From the NCBI GenBank assembly GCA_965221035.1, contig OZ244860.1:2666001-2730000 (forward strand): a stretch of DNA of 64,000 nucleotides, written 5' to 3'. The notes beneath the pieces are model-generated. The model saw only the letters and a list, made by a program, of their open reading frames with translations, was not told the origin of the DNA and did no database searches. The stretch is from UBA6522 sp965221035 (GTDB taxonomy: Bacteria; Pseudomonadota; Gammaproteobacteria; Steroidobacterales; Rariloculaceae). Below, piece after piece: positions 9,323 through 17,778 of this stretch. The translations under genes and the position numbers were made by a program. Numbering within the stretch: position 1 is the first letter of the stretch; each line of letters opens with the position of its first letter.

Positions 9323-9790
9323 ATGACGGAACACGTGTACAAGACAACGCTCACCTGGACAGGGAACCAGGGCGAGGGCACAAGCGGCTACAAGGCGTAT
9401 ACCCGGGACTACGACGTGGAGTGCGAAGGCAAGGCGGTCATCAGGGGGTCGTCGGACCCCAACTATTTCGGCGACGCCAACCGCCACAATCCCGAGGAGT
9501 TGCTGCTGGCGGCGCTCTCGGCCTGCCACATGCTGTGGTATCTGCACCTGTGCGCCGTCAATCGGGTCGTGGTCACGGGCTACCAGGACCGGGCGGAAGG
9601 CGAGATGGAAATGTCCCGCGACGGTTCCGGCCAGTTTACCGGGGTGACGCTCAGGCCGCAGGTCACGATCACCGCGGACAGCGATGCGGCCAGGGCCGGG
9701 CAACTGCATGAGCGAGCGGGTGCCCTTTGCAACATTGCCAAGTCGGTCAATTTCCCCGTGAAACACGAGGCCTCGGTGAAAGTCACCTGA
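9323..9790 (+). CDS. OsmC family protein
   Basis: A 155-residue OsmC/Ohr-fold protein. The HNPEELLLAALSACHMLWYLHLCA block holds the conserved Glu and the first Cys of the family, and the C-terminal GALCNIAKSVNFPVKHEASV carries the expected closing region. OsmC-type proteins reduce organic hydroperoxides; this branch is close to small OsmC-like proteins of unproved function. The gene lies 42 bases after the nitroreductase, so it may extend that operon. Confidence 0.86.
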   Translation: MTEHVYKTTLTWTGNQGEGTSGYKAYTRDYDVECEGKAVIRGSSDPNYFGDANRHNPEELLLAALSACHMLWYLHLCAVNRVVVTGYQDRAEGEMEMSRDGSGQFTGVTLRPQVTITADSDAARAGQLHERAGALCNIAKSVNFPVKHEASVKVT

Positions 9791-9802
9791 GTGTCCGAAT
9801 GT

Positions 9803-9818
9803 CCGTACATTCGTACGG
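9803..9818. terminator. Hairpin between convergent OsmC and SrkA genes
   Basis: CCGTAC and GTACGG form a perfect 6-base stem around ATTC, and flanking GTGTC/GACAC (9791-9825) can extend it. It sits exactly between two convergent genes, so it could act in both directions, but there is no T-run. Confidence 0.35.
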
Positions 9819-9828
9819 TCGACACCCG

Positions 9829-10824
9829 CTATATGACCTCCAGGACCGGCTCCTCCAACGTCGCGGCCTGCTCCTTGAGCGCCAGCACATGTTCTTCCCA
9901 GTACTTCGTCTCCGCGAACCAGGGGAATGCTTTCGGGAACGCCGGATCTTCCCAGCGGCGGGCGAGCCAGGCGGTGTAGTTGATCATTCGCAGAGTTCTC
10001 AGCGCTTCGATCAGGTGCAGTTCGCGGTAGTCGAAGTCGTGAAACTGGCGATAACCGCGCAACAATTGCCGTAGCTGCAGGGCGCGCTCGTCGCGCTCCC
10101 CCGAGAGGAAAAGCCAGAGATCCTGGACCGCCGGTCCCGTGACGCAGTCATCCAGATCCACGAAGTGCGGGCCGTCGTCGCTCCAGAGCACGTTGCCCGG
10201 ATGGCAGTCGCCGTGTATTCGCAGCCGCCGACAGGGCTCCGCCCGGTCGAACGCTTCGGCCACCGCCGCTAGCACCCTGTCGACGATTGCGCGGTAGCTT
10301 TCCACCAGGTGCGCCGGGATCCAGTCGCTCAGCAGGACGAAGCGGGATGCGTCGTGGCCCATGCGTTCGATGGAAATCTCCTGCCGGCGCGCGAAACGGC
10401 CGAGCGCGCCGACGGCGTGGATTCTGCCGATGAACCGGCCGAGCATCTCCCGTTCCCCGGCGCGGCCAAGCTCCGGCCAGCGCCCGCCCTGGCGTCGATA
10501 GACTGCGAAGCGATGGCTTTCGTGGCGGTGCAATGTCTCCCCGTTAACTGCGATGGGCGGCACGACGGGAAGCTCATTGGTGACGAGTTCCAAGGCGAAT
10601 CGATGCTCTTCGCGGATGCCCTCATCGCTCCACCTTCCCGGCCGATAGAACTTTGCCACTACGAAACCGCCGTCTTCGGAGCCGATCTGATAGACGCGGT
10701 TCTCGTAACTGTTGAGCGCGATGATGCGCCCGTCGCAGGCAAACCCGACCCCCTCCAGAGAATCGAGAATCCGGTCCGGACCGAGGTCGGCGTAGGGCTG
10801 TGGGGTCTGCGAGTTGTGCGCCAC
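9829..10824 (-). CDS. srkA: Stress response kinase A (YihE/RdoA)
   Basis: A 331-residue protein kinase-like enzyme of the SrkA family, which phosphorylates Ser/Thr and counters stress-induced death in enterobacteria. Visible motifs are ENRVYQIGSEDGGFVVAKFYRPGRW (ATP-binding lobe with the conserved Lys), IHGDCHPGNVLW (catalytic loop) and FVDLDDC (metal-binding DxD). The length matches the family. The adjacent minus-strand gene is a Ca2+/Na+ antiporter 75 bases upstream. Confidence 0.95.
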   Translation of the reverse strand: MAHNSQTPQPYADLGPDRILDSLEGVGFACDGRIIALNSYENRVYQIGSEDGGFVVAKFYRPGRWSDEGIREEHRFALELVTNELPVVPPIAVNGETLHRHESHRFAVYRRQGGRWPELGRAGEREMLGRFIGRIHAVGALGRFARRQEISIERMGHDASRFVLLSDWIPAHLVESYRAIVDRVLAAVAEAFDRAEPCRRLRIHGDCHPGNVLWSDDGPHFVDLDDCVTGPAVQDLWLFLSGERDERALQLRQLLRGYRQFHDFDYRELHLIEALRTLRMINYTAWLARRWEDPAFPKAFPWFAETKYWEEHVLALKEQAATLEEPVLEVI

Positions 10825-10899
10825 CGTTACTCCATGGAATTCGGCACGGCAATTATCGCCGAACGGGAGAGCGACTTCGGGCGGTGGATTGATCCCGGC

Positions 10900-11850
10900 T
10901 CACCCCAGCGAGCCGAACAGCCACCCCATGTAACCCACGTAGCAAATGATCAGTACTGCCCCTTCGGGCCGGTCGATGCGCGGCTTGAGGACCAGGAGGG
11001 CAAGGGCGAACAGTGAAGTCGCGACCATGACACCGAGGTCGGCGATGCCGATGCCGTTGGGTGTGAGCGGTCGGACAAGCGAAGTTGCCCCTAGAATCAG
11101 CAGCAGGTTGAAAATGTTCGAGCCGATCAGGTTGCCCGCAGCCATTTCCGGCTGGCCTCGCCGCGCGGCGACGATTGAAGTGGCAAGCTCCGGCAAGCTC
11201 GTACCCAGCGCCGCGGCCGACAGGCCGACGACGGCGGAGGAAATGCCAAGCGCAGAGGCGATATCGACTGCGGCCCTGACGAAAAGATCGCTGCCGAAGA
11301 TGAGCATTGAAAGGCTTGCCAGGCCCAGTAGCAGGTTGAACGTGATCGAGGCCTCCGAACTCGTGCCCACCAATGTCTCGTCGGTATTCGGTGCGGGGTG
11401 GCGGACCGTTGCCGCCTCGCGCACCGCAAGCGTCACGTAGGCGGCGATCATGCCGACCAGCACAAGGCCCTCGATCCGCCCCAGCAGCCCGTCGAGCAGC
11501 AGAAACGGCACGAGCAGCGTGCTCACGACCAGGACCGCGGAGTCGCGCCTTTGCAGTTGTCCCTTGACCCGGGGTCGCCCGATCAGCGCGGTCACGCCGA
11601 GCACCAGCGTGATGTTGCAGATGTTGGATCCCACGACGTTGCCGACGGCCAACCCCGGCGAGTCGCGGAACGCCGCCGCAAGGCTCACCGCGAGTTCCGG
11701 TGCGCTCGTGGCGAAGGCGACGATGGTCAGACCAACGATGAGCGGTGTCATCCCGAATCGTATTCCGAGCGCCGCGCTCGCACGCACAAGGCCCTCGCCG
11801 CCGAACCAGAGCAGCGCGAGGCCCGCAAAAAACAGCAATACCATTGTCAT
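10900..11850 (-). CDS. Calcium/sodium antiporter (YrbG/CaxA-like)
   Basis: A 316-residue inner-membrane exchanger with two inverted five-helix repeats. The duplicated alpha-repeat motifs are seen as FATSAPELAVSLAA with GNVVGSNICNI, and GTSLPELATSIVA with GNLIGSNIFNL. These carry the acidic and polar residues that bind Ca2+ and Na+. Length and topology match K+-independent YrbG-type members. The gene precedes srkA on the same strand. Confidence 0.93.
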   Translation of the reverse strand: MTMVLLFFAGLALLWFGGEGLVRASAALGIRFGMTPLIVGLTIVAFATSAPELAVSLAAAFRDSPGLAVGNVVGSNICNITLVLGVTALIGRPRVKGQLQRRDSAVLVVSTLLVPFLLLDGLLGRIEGLVLVGMIAAYVTLAVREAATVRHPAPNTDETLVGTSSEASITFNLLLGLASLSMLIFGSDLFVRAAVDIASALGISSAVVGLSAAALGTSLPELATSIVAARRGQPEMAAGNLIGSNIFNLLLILGATSLVRPLTPNGIGIADLGVMVATSLFALALLVLKPRIDRPEGAVLIICYVGYMGWLFGSLG

Positions 11851-11961
11851 AGGGGGAGGATAATGCGAGCGGGCTCAGGGGTGAGGGTGGTTTGGCGACG
11901 GGAGCTGTGAAAGCCGGTGTCCAGCTTCGGTATTGAACCGTTACTCAGTGTGCTGAAAGCG

Positions 11962-12330
11962 CTATTCGCCCGACAACCGTATGGCTCCCGGCAAGGAGGC
12001 GGCCAGGATGGCCAGGATCAGGACCAACCGGTTCTGCGCAAGCCATGCCGGATCATTCCAGCTGGTGGCAGAGGAAATCAAGCCCTCGGAAAGCTGGACG
12101 GAAAATTCGTATACCAGGACCGACACCTCGACAAGCGGGTCGAGTGACAGCATGCCTCCGACGACCACGGCGGCGCCGAGCACGGCGCGCCGCAACCACC
12201 GGCGTCGCCTGATGCGCCGCGCCACTCGCACGCTGAAGCCCTGGTCCTCCAGCGGTGGCGCGAGCGCGTCGAAGAGTTCCGAGAGCCGGCGCTCCTCGTC
12301 AGGGATTTTGCGTGTGTCGAGCTTATCCAT
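11962..12330 (-). CDS. Small membrane protein coupled to an ECF sigma factor (putative anti-sigma)
   Basis: A 122-residue protein with a charged N-terminal domain (1-45), an Arg-rich stretch RRIRRRRWLRR, one hydrophobic segment (about 48-75) and a second near the C terminus (LVLILAILAASLPGAI). Its start overlaps the stop region of the sigma-factor gene by 8 bases, which strongly suggests translational coupling and an anti-sigma role. No zinc-type HxxxCxxC anti-sigma motif is present. Function is inferred from position only. Confidence 0.7.
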   Translation of the reverse strand: MDKLDTRKIPDEERRLSELFDALAPPLEDQGFSVRVARRIRRRRWLRRAVLGAAVVVGGMLSLDPLVEVSVLVYEFSVQLSEGLISSATSWNDPAWLAQNRLVLILAILAASLPGAIRLSGE

Positions 12331-12874
12331 TAGCGCGGTTCCCCAAGTCGAAACGGTCCCGAATCCGCGCCGCTCCCCTTCGAATGTGTGACTTTACCGT
12401 TCCCAGCGGCAATTCGGTGAATTCGGCGATCTCCCGGTGGCTCATGCCGTAAGCGTAGCAGAGTACCATGGTCACGCGTTCGTCTTCGGTCAGCGCCGCC
12501 AGCATCCTGGGAAGATCGGCCACACCCACGTCGCGACTCGGAGTGACATGGCATTCGGTTACCAGTTGTTCCCGGCCCAGGGCATCCGCCAACCGCGCTT
12601 CCCTGCACTGCCTACGGGTTGACTGTAGAAACAGGTTGTAGGCGATTTTCATTGCCCAGGCCTTGAAACTTTTGCCGTGACTGATCGTATGCAGCCGTTC
12701 CCACGCCCGAATGAAGGTTTCCTGTGCCAGGTCATCGGCCCTTGAGGGGTCGCCCGTCAGGTGGCGCAGCCAATTGCGCACATCGGATTGGTGGCGGCGG
12801 ATCAGCTCGTCGTAGTCCGCGGGATGGCCGGTCGCGATGGCTCGGGCAACGAGTTCCTCGTCAAGGCGCTCCAC
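12323..12874 (-). CDS. RNA polymerase ECF sigma factor
   Basis: A 183-residue sigma-70 family factor. Region 2 is seen as WLRHLTGDPSRADDLAQETFIRAWERLHTI and KAWAMKIAYNLFL, and region 4 as LAALTEDERVTMVLCYAYGMSHREIAEFTELPLGTVKSHIRRG, a helix-turn-helix that would read the -35 element. The gene overlaps a small membrane protein, the usual arrangement of an ECF factor with its regulator. A small membrane-protein gene lies just upstream on the same strand. Confidence 0.94.
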   Translation of the reverse strand: MERLDEELVARAIATGHPADYDELIRRHQSDVRNWLRHLTGDPSRADDLAQETFIRAWERLHTISHGKSFKAWAMKIAYNLFLQSTRRQCREARLADALGREQLVTECHVTPSRDVGVADLPRMLAALTEDERVTMVLCYAYGMSHREIAEFTELPLGTVKSHIRRGAARIRDRFDLGNRANG

Positions 12875-12893
12875 GGGCAGGCAAACTACCGTG

Positions 12894-13286
12894 CTAGCCG
12901 GACTTGTCCGACTGGCTGAATTTCCACAGCCCCAGGTACGCGGTACCGATCAGGAACGGCAGCGTACCGATGGCAAGCATCGGACGCATGGCTTCGCCCT
13001 TGCCAACCAGCAACCCGAAGGCTGCGATGCCGAGTCCGACGGTGATCAGGATTACGCCCCGGCGGAGGTCCGTTTTCTCGCCATTGTCCTTTCCGCGTTG
13101 AGGCGCCTGTGCAAGTCTTTCGAGGAACTCGGGGGTGAGTTCCTGCCCCTGTTCGATGGCCGTTTGCACGGTCTTCTGGACCGCCTCGATGTTGCGATGG
13201 CGCAGGTAGGAACCAACGCACATCACGACTGCGATGGCGATGAACAAGACGATCGGAACAAATACGGCGACGACTTCTTCTTCCAT
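12894..13286 (-). CDS. Membrane protein of the DUF6249-like type
   Basis: A 130-residue protein from the ATG at MEEEVVAVF, which has GGAG eight bases upstream. It has an N-terminal membrane segment (VFVPIVLFIAIAVVMCVG), a cytoplasmic stretch with RHRNIEAVQKTVQTAIEQGQELTPEFLERL, and two further segments (GVILITVGLGIAAFGLLVG and LAIGTLPFLIGTAYLGLW). This layout resembles DUF6249 proteins often found beside ECF sigma factors. It ends 19 bases before the sigma gene, so the three genes probably form one operon. Role unknown. Confidence 0.75.
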   Translation of the reverse strand: MEEEVVAVFVPIVLFIAIAVVMCVGSYLRHRNIEAVQKTVQTAIEQGQELTPEFLERLAQAPQRGKDNGEKTDLRRGVILITVGLGIAAFGLLVGKGEAMRPMLAIGTLPFLIGTAYLGLWKFSQSDKSG

Positions 13287-13383
13287 TGCATTCTCCGAGA
13301 GATGAGTGTTTCGAGTTTCGCGCTGCGGCAAAATGCCGCGCTCGTGGAAAGGATGCTCCCGGAGATCCTTTTGGATGCAGCAG

Positions 13384-15561
13384 TCAGAACTCCCGCGACA
13401 ACGTCAGACCGAACCTCCGCGGTTCCCCCAGCTGCGTATAGCGGTGCCCGACATAACCGTCGCGCGGGTCGTTGCCGAAAAAGAACCCGCGCACGAAATA
13501 GTCCTCGTTCGAGAGATTGCGGCCCCACAGGCTGAACGAAACATCCCGCCATTCCCATGTGAGCTGCGCGTGGACCAGATCGTAGGCCTTTGAGCGAGCG
13601 TCGTGGCTGTCCGAGAAGAAGAATTCGTCACGCCCTTCAAGGGTCAGAGATAACCCCAAATTTCCCGTCAATACGACATTCGCCGCGAGGTGGTATTGAT
13701 ACCCGGGCGCATGGGCCTGGTCGCGACCGCCGAGGTCTTCGCCGTTGCCGTTGACGTAGTTCTCGTATTTGCTGTCTAGCAGCCCGAGGCTGCCGACGAT
13801 GTCGACGCGCTCGCCCGGGTTCCAGCTGAGCTCCGCCTCCAAGCCCTGGTTCACGCCTTCCGCGGCATTGCCGATGAAAGCGATGAATTCGCTGCTGCCG
13901 TCATCCCGGAGCAGGGTGGTCGAACTGCCGATCTGTACGTCGTTTCGGTCCATTCGGAACAGCGCGAGGCGCATGCGGAGTCCGGTATCCGGCACACTTC
14001 CCTTGATGCCGAGCTCATGGTTGTAGAGGAATTCGGCGTCGTATTGGCGCAGACTCTCGTCGAGCGAGCCGTCCAGGTTGAATCCTCCCGCCTTGTATCC
14101 GCGGGAGAGACTCGCATACCCGGACCAGCTCCCCGAGAGGGCGTGGTCGTAGGCGATGCGGCCGCCGACCATGCTCTCATCCGGGTTGTAGGCCACACCG
14201 ACAGAGTCCAAGTAGTAGGACTGGTGCGCCTCAAGGCGCAGCCCGAGCGTGAGGCGGCCCCGCCGGGACAGATCGCCCTGGATGCGCCCATAACCGGCCA
14301 TGCGCCGGATTTCGAATCGGCTCGTGAAATCCGACTCCGCGTAGGTATAGATCCTGAGCAAATCCACCCGCTGCCGCAGCGTGTACAGGCCGGCCACCCA
14401 GTCGGCGCGACCGCCGAACAGGCGTCCGGCCTCCGATGAGGCCACGCGGACCTCGGTGGTCAGTGTTTCGCGTTCGCGGTTGAGCTGGTCCGTCGAGGAA
14501 TAGCCCCAACGATGGAATCCATCGTATGTCCAGTCCTCGTCGTAGCCGTATTCGATGTCGGACCTGGCGCTGGCGATGCTTAGCTCCGTGTCGAATACCT
14601 CGTTCGCGAGTTCCAGGCGCAGGGAACCGAAGAGGCTTTCCTGAGTATCGGCCCCGGGTTGGTCGGAACGGGTGCGCCGGTCGTTGTCGAGCGAGAAGGC
14701 GTCGTAGCCGTTGTCGAGGTCGACGAAACCGAGATTGGCATGGAGGCGCGCACCGTCGGACAGATCGATGGCCAGCTTGCCGCGCCAGGTGAGTTCGTCG
14801 ATGTCGTTCGTGTCGTGGGTGCCGAGATGGATGTTGTGGATGAATCCGTCGCCAGCGTAGGTTGCAAGCGAAGTGCGAAATGCGACGTTGTCCGACAGCG
14901 ATCCACCGTAGGCTGCCGCGAGACCGCGTACTCCGTAGTCACCAGCTTCCACTCGAATGCGGCCTGAGGCATCGTGTTCCGCGGCATGGCTGCGCAAGGA
15001 AATGAGTCCCGCCAGCGCGTTGGCACCATAAATCGTGCCCTGAGGCCCGCGAAACACCTCGATCTGCTCGACATCGAAGAGCGTTGAAACACCCCCGATT
15101 CCGCTAAAGTCCACGCCATCGACGAGGAGGCCCACCGAAGGATTCAGCGGCTCGGTGAACTGGCCGCGCTCGCCGACGCCCCGTATCTGGAAAAACCGCG
15201 CCCGCGATGCGCCGTTGGAGAGATTCAGGTTGGCCGCAGCGGCGACCATTTCCTCGAAGTGCGACGCGTTGCGCTGACGGATAAGCGATTCGTCGAGGAC
15301 CGTCACGCTGGTGGGCAGGTTTTCGATCTCGGATTCGCGAAGGTCGCCGTAGACGATGATTTCGTCAATTTCCTGGGCGGCCGGTCGGAGGGGCAGCGCG
15401 AGAACGGCACCAGCTAGCAACGAGATACAAACTTTCGGCAGCGGAACCGCCCACCACACGGGAAGCGTCCGTCGCGCGGAGAGCTTTCTGGGTTCAGGAA
15501 GGCCTTGCGCAAGACGACGCGGAGCAAGGCAGCAAGAAGAAAAATGACAGTAAACGGACAT
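13384..15561 (-). CDS. TonB-dependent outer-membrane receptor under TPP riboswitch control
   Basis: A 725-residue receptor. IDEIIVYGDLRESEIENLPTSV begins the TonB box and plug, which includes FFQIRGVGERG, VGLLVDGVD and FRGPQGTIYGANALAGLIS; the rest is a 22-strand-type barrel ending in the aromatic-containing SREF. The chosen ATG has GGAGG nine bases upstream, and that sequence is directly joined to a TPP riboswitch. About 40 residues precede the hydrophobic signal-peptide core, an unusually long n-region, so an internal start is possible. The riboswitch implies a substrate such as thiamine or a thiamine precursor; the receptor sequence alone does not show the ligand. Confidence 0.92.
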   Translation of the reverse strand: MSVYCHFSSCCLAPRRLAQGLPEPRKLSARRTLPVWWAVPLPKVCISLLAGAVLALPLRPAAQEIDEIIVYGDLRESEIENLPTSVTVLDESLIRQRNASHFEEMVAAAANLNLSNGASRARFFQIRGVGERGQFTEPLNPSVGLLVDGVDFSGIGGVSTLFDVEQIEVFRGPQGTIYGANALAGLISLRSHAAEHDASGRIRVEAGDYGVRGLAAAYGGSLSDNVAFRTSLATYAGDGFIHNIHLGTHDTNDIDELTWRGKLAIDLSDGARLHANLGFVDLDNGYDAFSLDNDRRTRSDQPGADTQESLFGSLRLELANEVFDTELSIASARSDIEYGYDEDWTYDGFHRWGYSSTDQLNRERETLTTEVRVASSEAGRLFGGRADWVAGLYTLRQRVDLLRIYTYAESDFTSRFEIRRMAGYGRIQGDLSRRGRLTLGLRLEAHQSYYLDSVGVAYNPDESMVGGRIAYDHALSGSWSGYASLSRGYKAGGFNLDGSLDESLRQYDAEFLYNHELGIKGSVPDTGLRMRLALFRMDRNDVQIGSSTTLLRDDGSSEFIAFIGNAAEGVNQGLEAELSWNPGERVDIVGSLGLLDSKYENYVNGNGEDLGGRDQAHAPGYQYHLAANVVLTGNLGLSLTLEGRDEFFFSDSHDARSKAYDLVHAQLTWEWRDVSFSLWGRNLSNEDYFVRGFFFGNDPRDGYVGHRYTQLGEPRRFGLTLSREF

Positions 15562-15569
15562 GGGCCTGT

Positions 15570-15656
15570 TCCTCCGCCAGCATTATCTGGTTCAGGTTCC
15601 AAGGGTCTGCCGCCACTCGGTCGGCATCTCAGGCGCGAAGCCGCCCCTCAGGTCTT
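15570..15656 (-). promoter_or_regulatory. TPP riboswitch (THI element)
   Basis: On the minus strand the order is CTGAGGGG, a short hairpin, CTGAGATGCC, GACCCTTGGAACCTGA and CCAGATAATGCTGGCGGAGG. These match the conserved THI-box blocks (CUGAGA, ACCC..GAACCUGA, UCUGG-AUAAUGCCAGCG) in order and spacing. The final block runs into the ribosome binding site GGAGG (15571-15575) of the TonB receptor, which fits translational control, the usual mode in proteobacteria: TPP binding would hide the site. The outer P1 stem is not obvious by eye. Confidence 0.9.
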
Positions 15657-15835
15657 TGCCTCGCTCTGTTTCATCCAGAGCGCGACTTGGGTCAAATTCT
15701 CACAAGTCGAGTTCCAGAGTCAAGTTGTGGAGTCGTGGAGGAATGATGGGCAATCCGAGGCTTGCTTGGAACTAACGACACGTCACAGCTGCCCGGCAAA
15801 GTGCGGCACCCGGGACGAGATGTGCGCATAATGTC

Positions 15836-15898
15836 GGCCAGCGGCCAGCGGCCAGCGGCCAGCGGCCAGCGGCCAGCGGCCAGCGGCCAGCGGCCAGC
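15836..15898. repeat. Nine tandem copies of the heptamer GGCCAGC
   Basis: GGCCAGC is repeated nine times without a mismatch, 63 bases in all. It lies between the divergent TonB-receptor leader and the trypsin-like gene, about 50 bases before the latter's start. Seven-base units are prone to slippage; because the array is outside the coding sequence, copy-number change would alter promoter spacing, not reading frame. The remaining 15657-15835 stretch holds no recognisable gene. Confidence 0.95.
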
Positions 15899-15951
15899 GA
15901 GACGATTGCCACGGGGCGTTGGTGCCCGGCCGTCAAAGAGGAGGCGACAGG

Positions 15952-16836
15952 ATGTTCAGCAAGGCGGTACCCGTGGCTGCGGGCTACACGCGACCGATGG
16001 TCATCTCCAGCCGCAGCGCCGAGGGACATTGCGGCAGTATCATTGGTGCCTACATCGTGTTGAATCGCGACGGCTGGATTCTGACAGCCGGTCACCTGCT
16101 GGACATTCTGCGCCGGCAGCAGGAAAGTGCCCGACGGCGTGCGGGCTACCGGGAGAACGTGGTCGAGTTCCAGAGCGATCTGGCGGCCGACAAGCGCTTT
16201 CGCAGGCAGGGAGTGCGCTCCTTCCACCCGCCCAAGCAATCGGCCGTGGCCAACCATTCGGTATGGTGGGGCGTGGACGGCGTCGAACTGGTCGTAGCCA
16301 AGGTGAGGCCTGCCGCGGATCTGGCGTTGTGCCGACTTGATCCATTCGACCCGGACTCCGTGGCGCGGTTTCCCGTCATCAAGAGTCCTTCGCGGGGCTA
16401 CACGCCCGGCAGAAGCCTCTGCAATCTGGGTTTCCCCCTGCACAAGATCGAGCCCATCTACGACGAGCAGACCGATACGTTCTCTTTGCCGCCAGGTTCC
16501 GTGCCGTTGCCGATGCTACCGCTGGACGGAATGTTCATGCGAGTCGTCAACAAGCGCGGTCCGAACGGCGCGGAAGGAGAATCGAGCGACTTCATCGAGC
16601 TCTCCTCGCCCAGCCTCATCGGTCAGATGGGCGGGCCTGTCTTCGACGCCGAGGCCGTAGTCTGGGGCATCCAGTCCCACACCGTTCATTATCCACTCGG
16701 CTTCAGCCCGCCTGTACCGGGTGGACCGAAGGGACAGGTGGCACATCAGTTTCTCAATACGGGCCTGGCGGTGCATGCGGAGGTGATCCGCCGGTTTCTC
16801 GACGATGAGGGGATCGAATACCAAGCGGAAGGATAG
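15952..16836 (+). CDS. Trypsin-fold protein lacking the catalytic serine
   Basis: A 294-residue protein starting at an ATG with AGAGGAGG seven bases upstream. The S1 peptidase fold is indicated by GWILTAGHLL (His about 48), AADLALCRLD (Asp about 123) and IGQMGGPVFDAEAVVWGIQSH. The last block aligns with GDSGGPVF, so the catalytic Ser position (about 226) is Met. There is no signal peptide. The protein is therefore probably a pseudoprotease or binding domain; the His and Asp are retained. An intrinsic terminator follows. The nine-copy heptamer repeat is in its upstream region. Confidence 0.78.
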   Translation: MFSKAVPVAAGYTRPMVISSRSAEGHCGSIIGAYIVLNRDGWILTAGHLLDILRRQQESARRRAGYRENVVEFQSDLAADKRFRRQGVRSFHPPKQSAVANHSVWWGVDGVELVVAKVRPAADLALCRLDPFDPDSVARFPVIKSPSRGYTPGRSLCNLGFPLHKIEPIYDEQTDTFSLPPGSVPLPMLPLDGMFMRVVNKRGPNGAEGESSDFIELSSPSLIGQMGGPVFDAEAVVWGIQSHTVHYPLGFSPPVPGGPKGQVAHQFLNTGLAVHAEVIRRFLDDEGIEYQAEG

Positions 16837-16925
16837 TTGACTCGCCCGATACTCGCTGCCCATTCGCTATTCACGACATACGCTGGACCCGGAGGGTCAT
16901 ATCGAATGACCGTAAATTCGCGGAA

Positions 16926-16950
16926 GCGAGCCAGCGCGCTTGCAGTTTTT
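16926..16950 (+). terminator. Intrinsic terminator of the trypsin-fold gene
   Basis: GCGAGC and GCTTGC form a 6-base stem (one G-U pair) around a 6-base loop, followed after AG by TTTTT. It lies 90 bases after the stop codon, just before the convergent lipoprotein gene ends. Confidence 0.5.
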
Positions 16951-16961
16951 CCTTGCGCCGA

Positions 16962-17681
16962 TCAGTTTCCGACGCCGAGGAAATCAACGATAGCGTCGCC
17001 CAGGGTGGAAAGTGCCGCTCCCGTGGCTTCCAACTGGGACATGAGTATCGTTTCGTTGAAATTGATGTCCTCGGTATTTTGCTCCGCGCTGAAGTTTTCG
17101 TACGCCACGGTCGTCAGCGGCACAAGGCCCGTGCGAACGTCGAGAAGTACCGCGTCGACGGCGCAGGATCCTTCCGACCGGTCTGTTCCAAAGAACCTGT
17201 ATCGCTCAAATCCGTAACACGTGTTTCGATAGACCAGGAGCAGATCGGCCTGATAACGTGCTGCCGCCTCACGCAGGTGCGGTACCGTTCTAAGCTGCGG
17301 AATCAGGATGGTCGGAAGTATGGAGGCGTCGTAGACGCGCGGCGACTCTCGTAAGCGGACAATCAGATTCTGCTTAAGTTGCTCGGACAGCAACAGGAAG
17401 TCGCTGGACCACCTGGACCAGGTTTCCTGCCCGAATGGCATCACGGCGATGCGGCTGAGCGGCGGCGGCTGGTACTCGTATTCCAGGATTTCCGCGATCG
17501 CCTGGTCCGACAAAACTTCCGCGTCGCCCGAGAACAGCGAAACGATGGATTGGGCGCCCTGAGGCTGAGCAAATGCGAAATCGCTGGGCCGTTGAATCGT
17601 AGTCACGGAGGGTGAACAGCCTAAAGCCGCAAGGCACGTAACGATCAAGCCCGTATGGCATCCGGTCATCTTCATCGCCAT
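16962..17681 (-). CDS. Lipoprotein of unknown function
   Basis: A 239-residue protein with a lipobox (CLAALGC) at residues 16-22, so it is probably lipid-anchored. The rest contains SRIAVMPFGQ, a strand typical of TolB-N-like or CsgG/FlgO-like folds, then QLKQNLIVRLRESPRVYDASILP and a RYQADLLLVYRNTCYGFERYRFF core. The pattern of AVMPFG, a helix and then ADLLLVY fits a CsgG/FlgO-type alpha/beta domain, but I do not recognise the family. Three Met codons near the start are possible. Confidence 0.75.
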   Translation of the reverse strand: MAMKMTGCHTGLIVTCLAALGCSPSVTTIQRPSDFAFAQPQGAQSIVSLFSGDAEVLSDQAIAEILEYEYQPPPLSRIAVMPFGQETWSRWSSDFLLLSEQLKQNLIVRLRESPRVYDASILPTILIPQLRTVPHLREAAARYQADLLLVYRNTCYGFERYRFFGTDRSEGSCAVDAVLLDVRTGLVPLTTVAYENFSAEQNTEDINFNETILMSQLEATGAALSTLGDAIVDFLGVGN

Positions 17682-17778
17682 GATGGTAAATTATCGCCGC
17701 CGTCTAACGCAAAGCACTGCCCGATGCTTCAACAGAATGAACCTGATACAGTCGCGCGCCACGGCAAGGACCAGATTC

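Noticed and set aside
15762..16340. A frame running through the heptamer repeat, encoding repeated Ser-Gly-Gln-Arg-Pro-Ala-Ala
   Set aside because: It has no ribosome binding site and overlaps the trypsin-fold gene, which has a strong AGAGGAGG-ATG start in a different frame.
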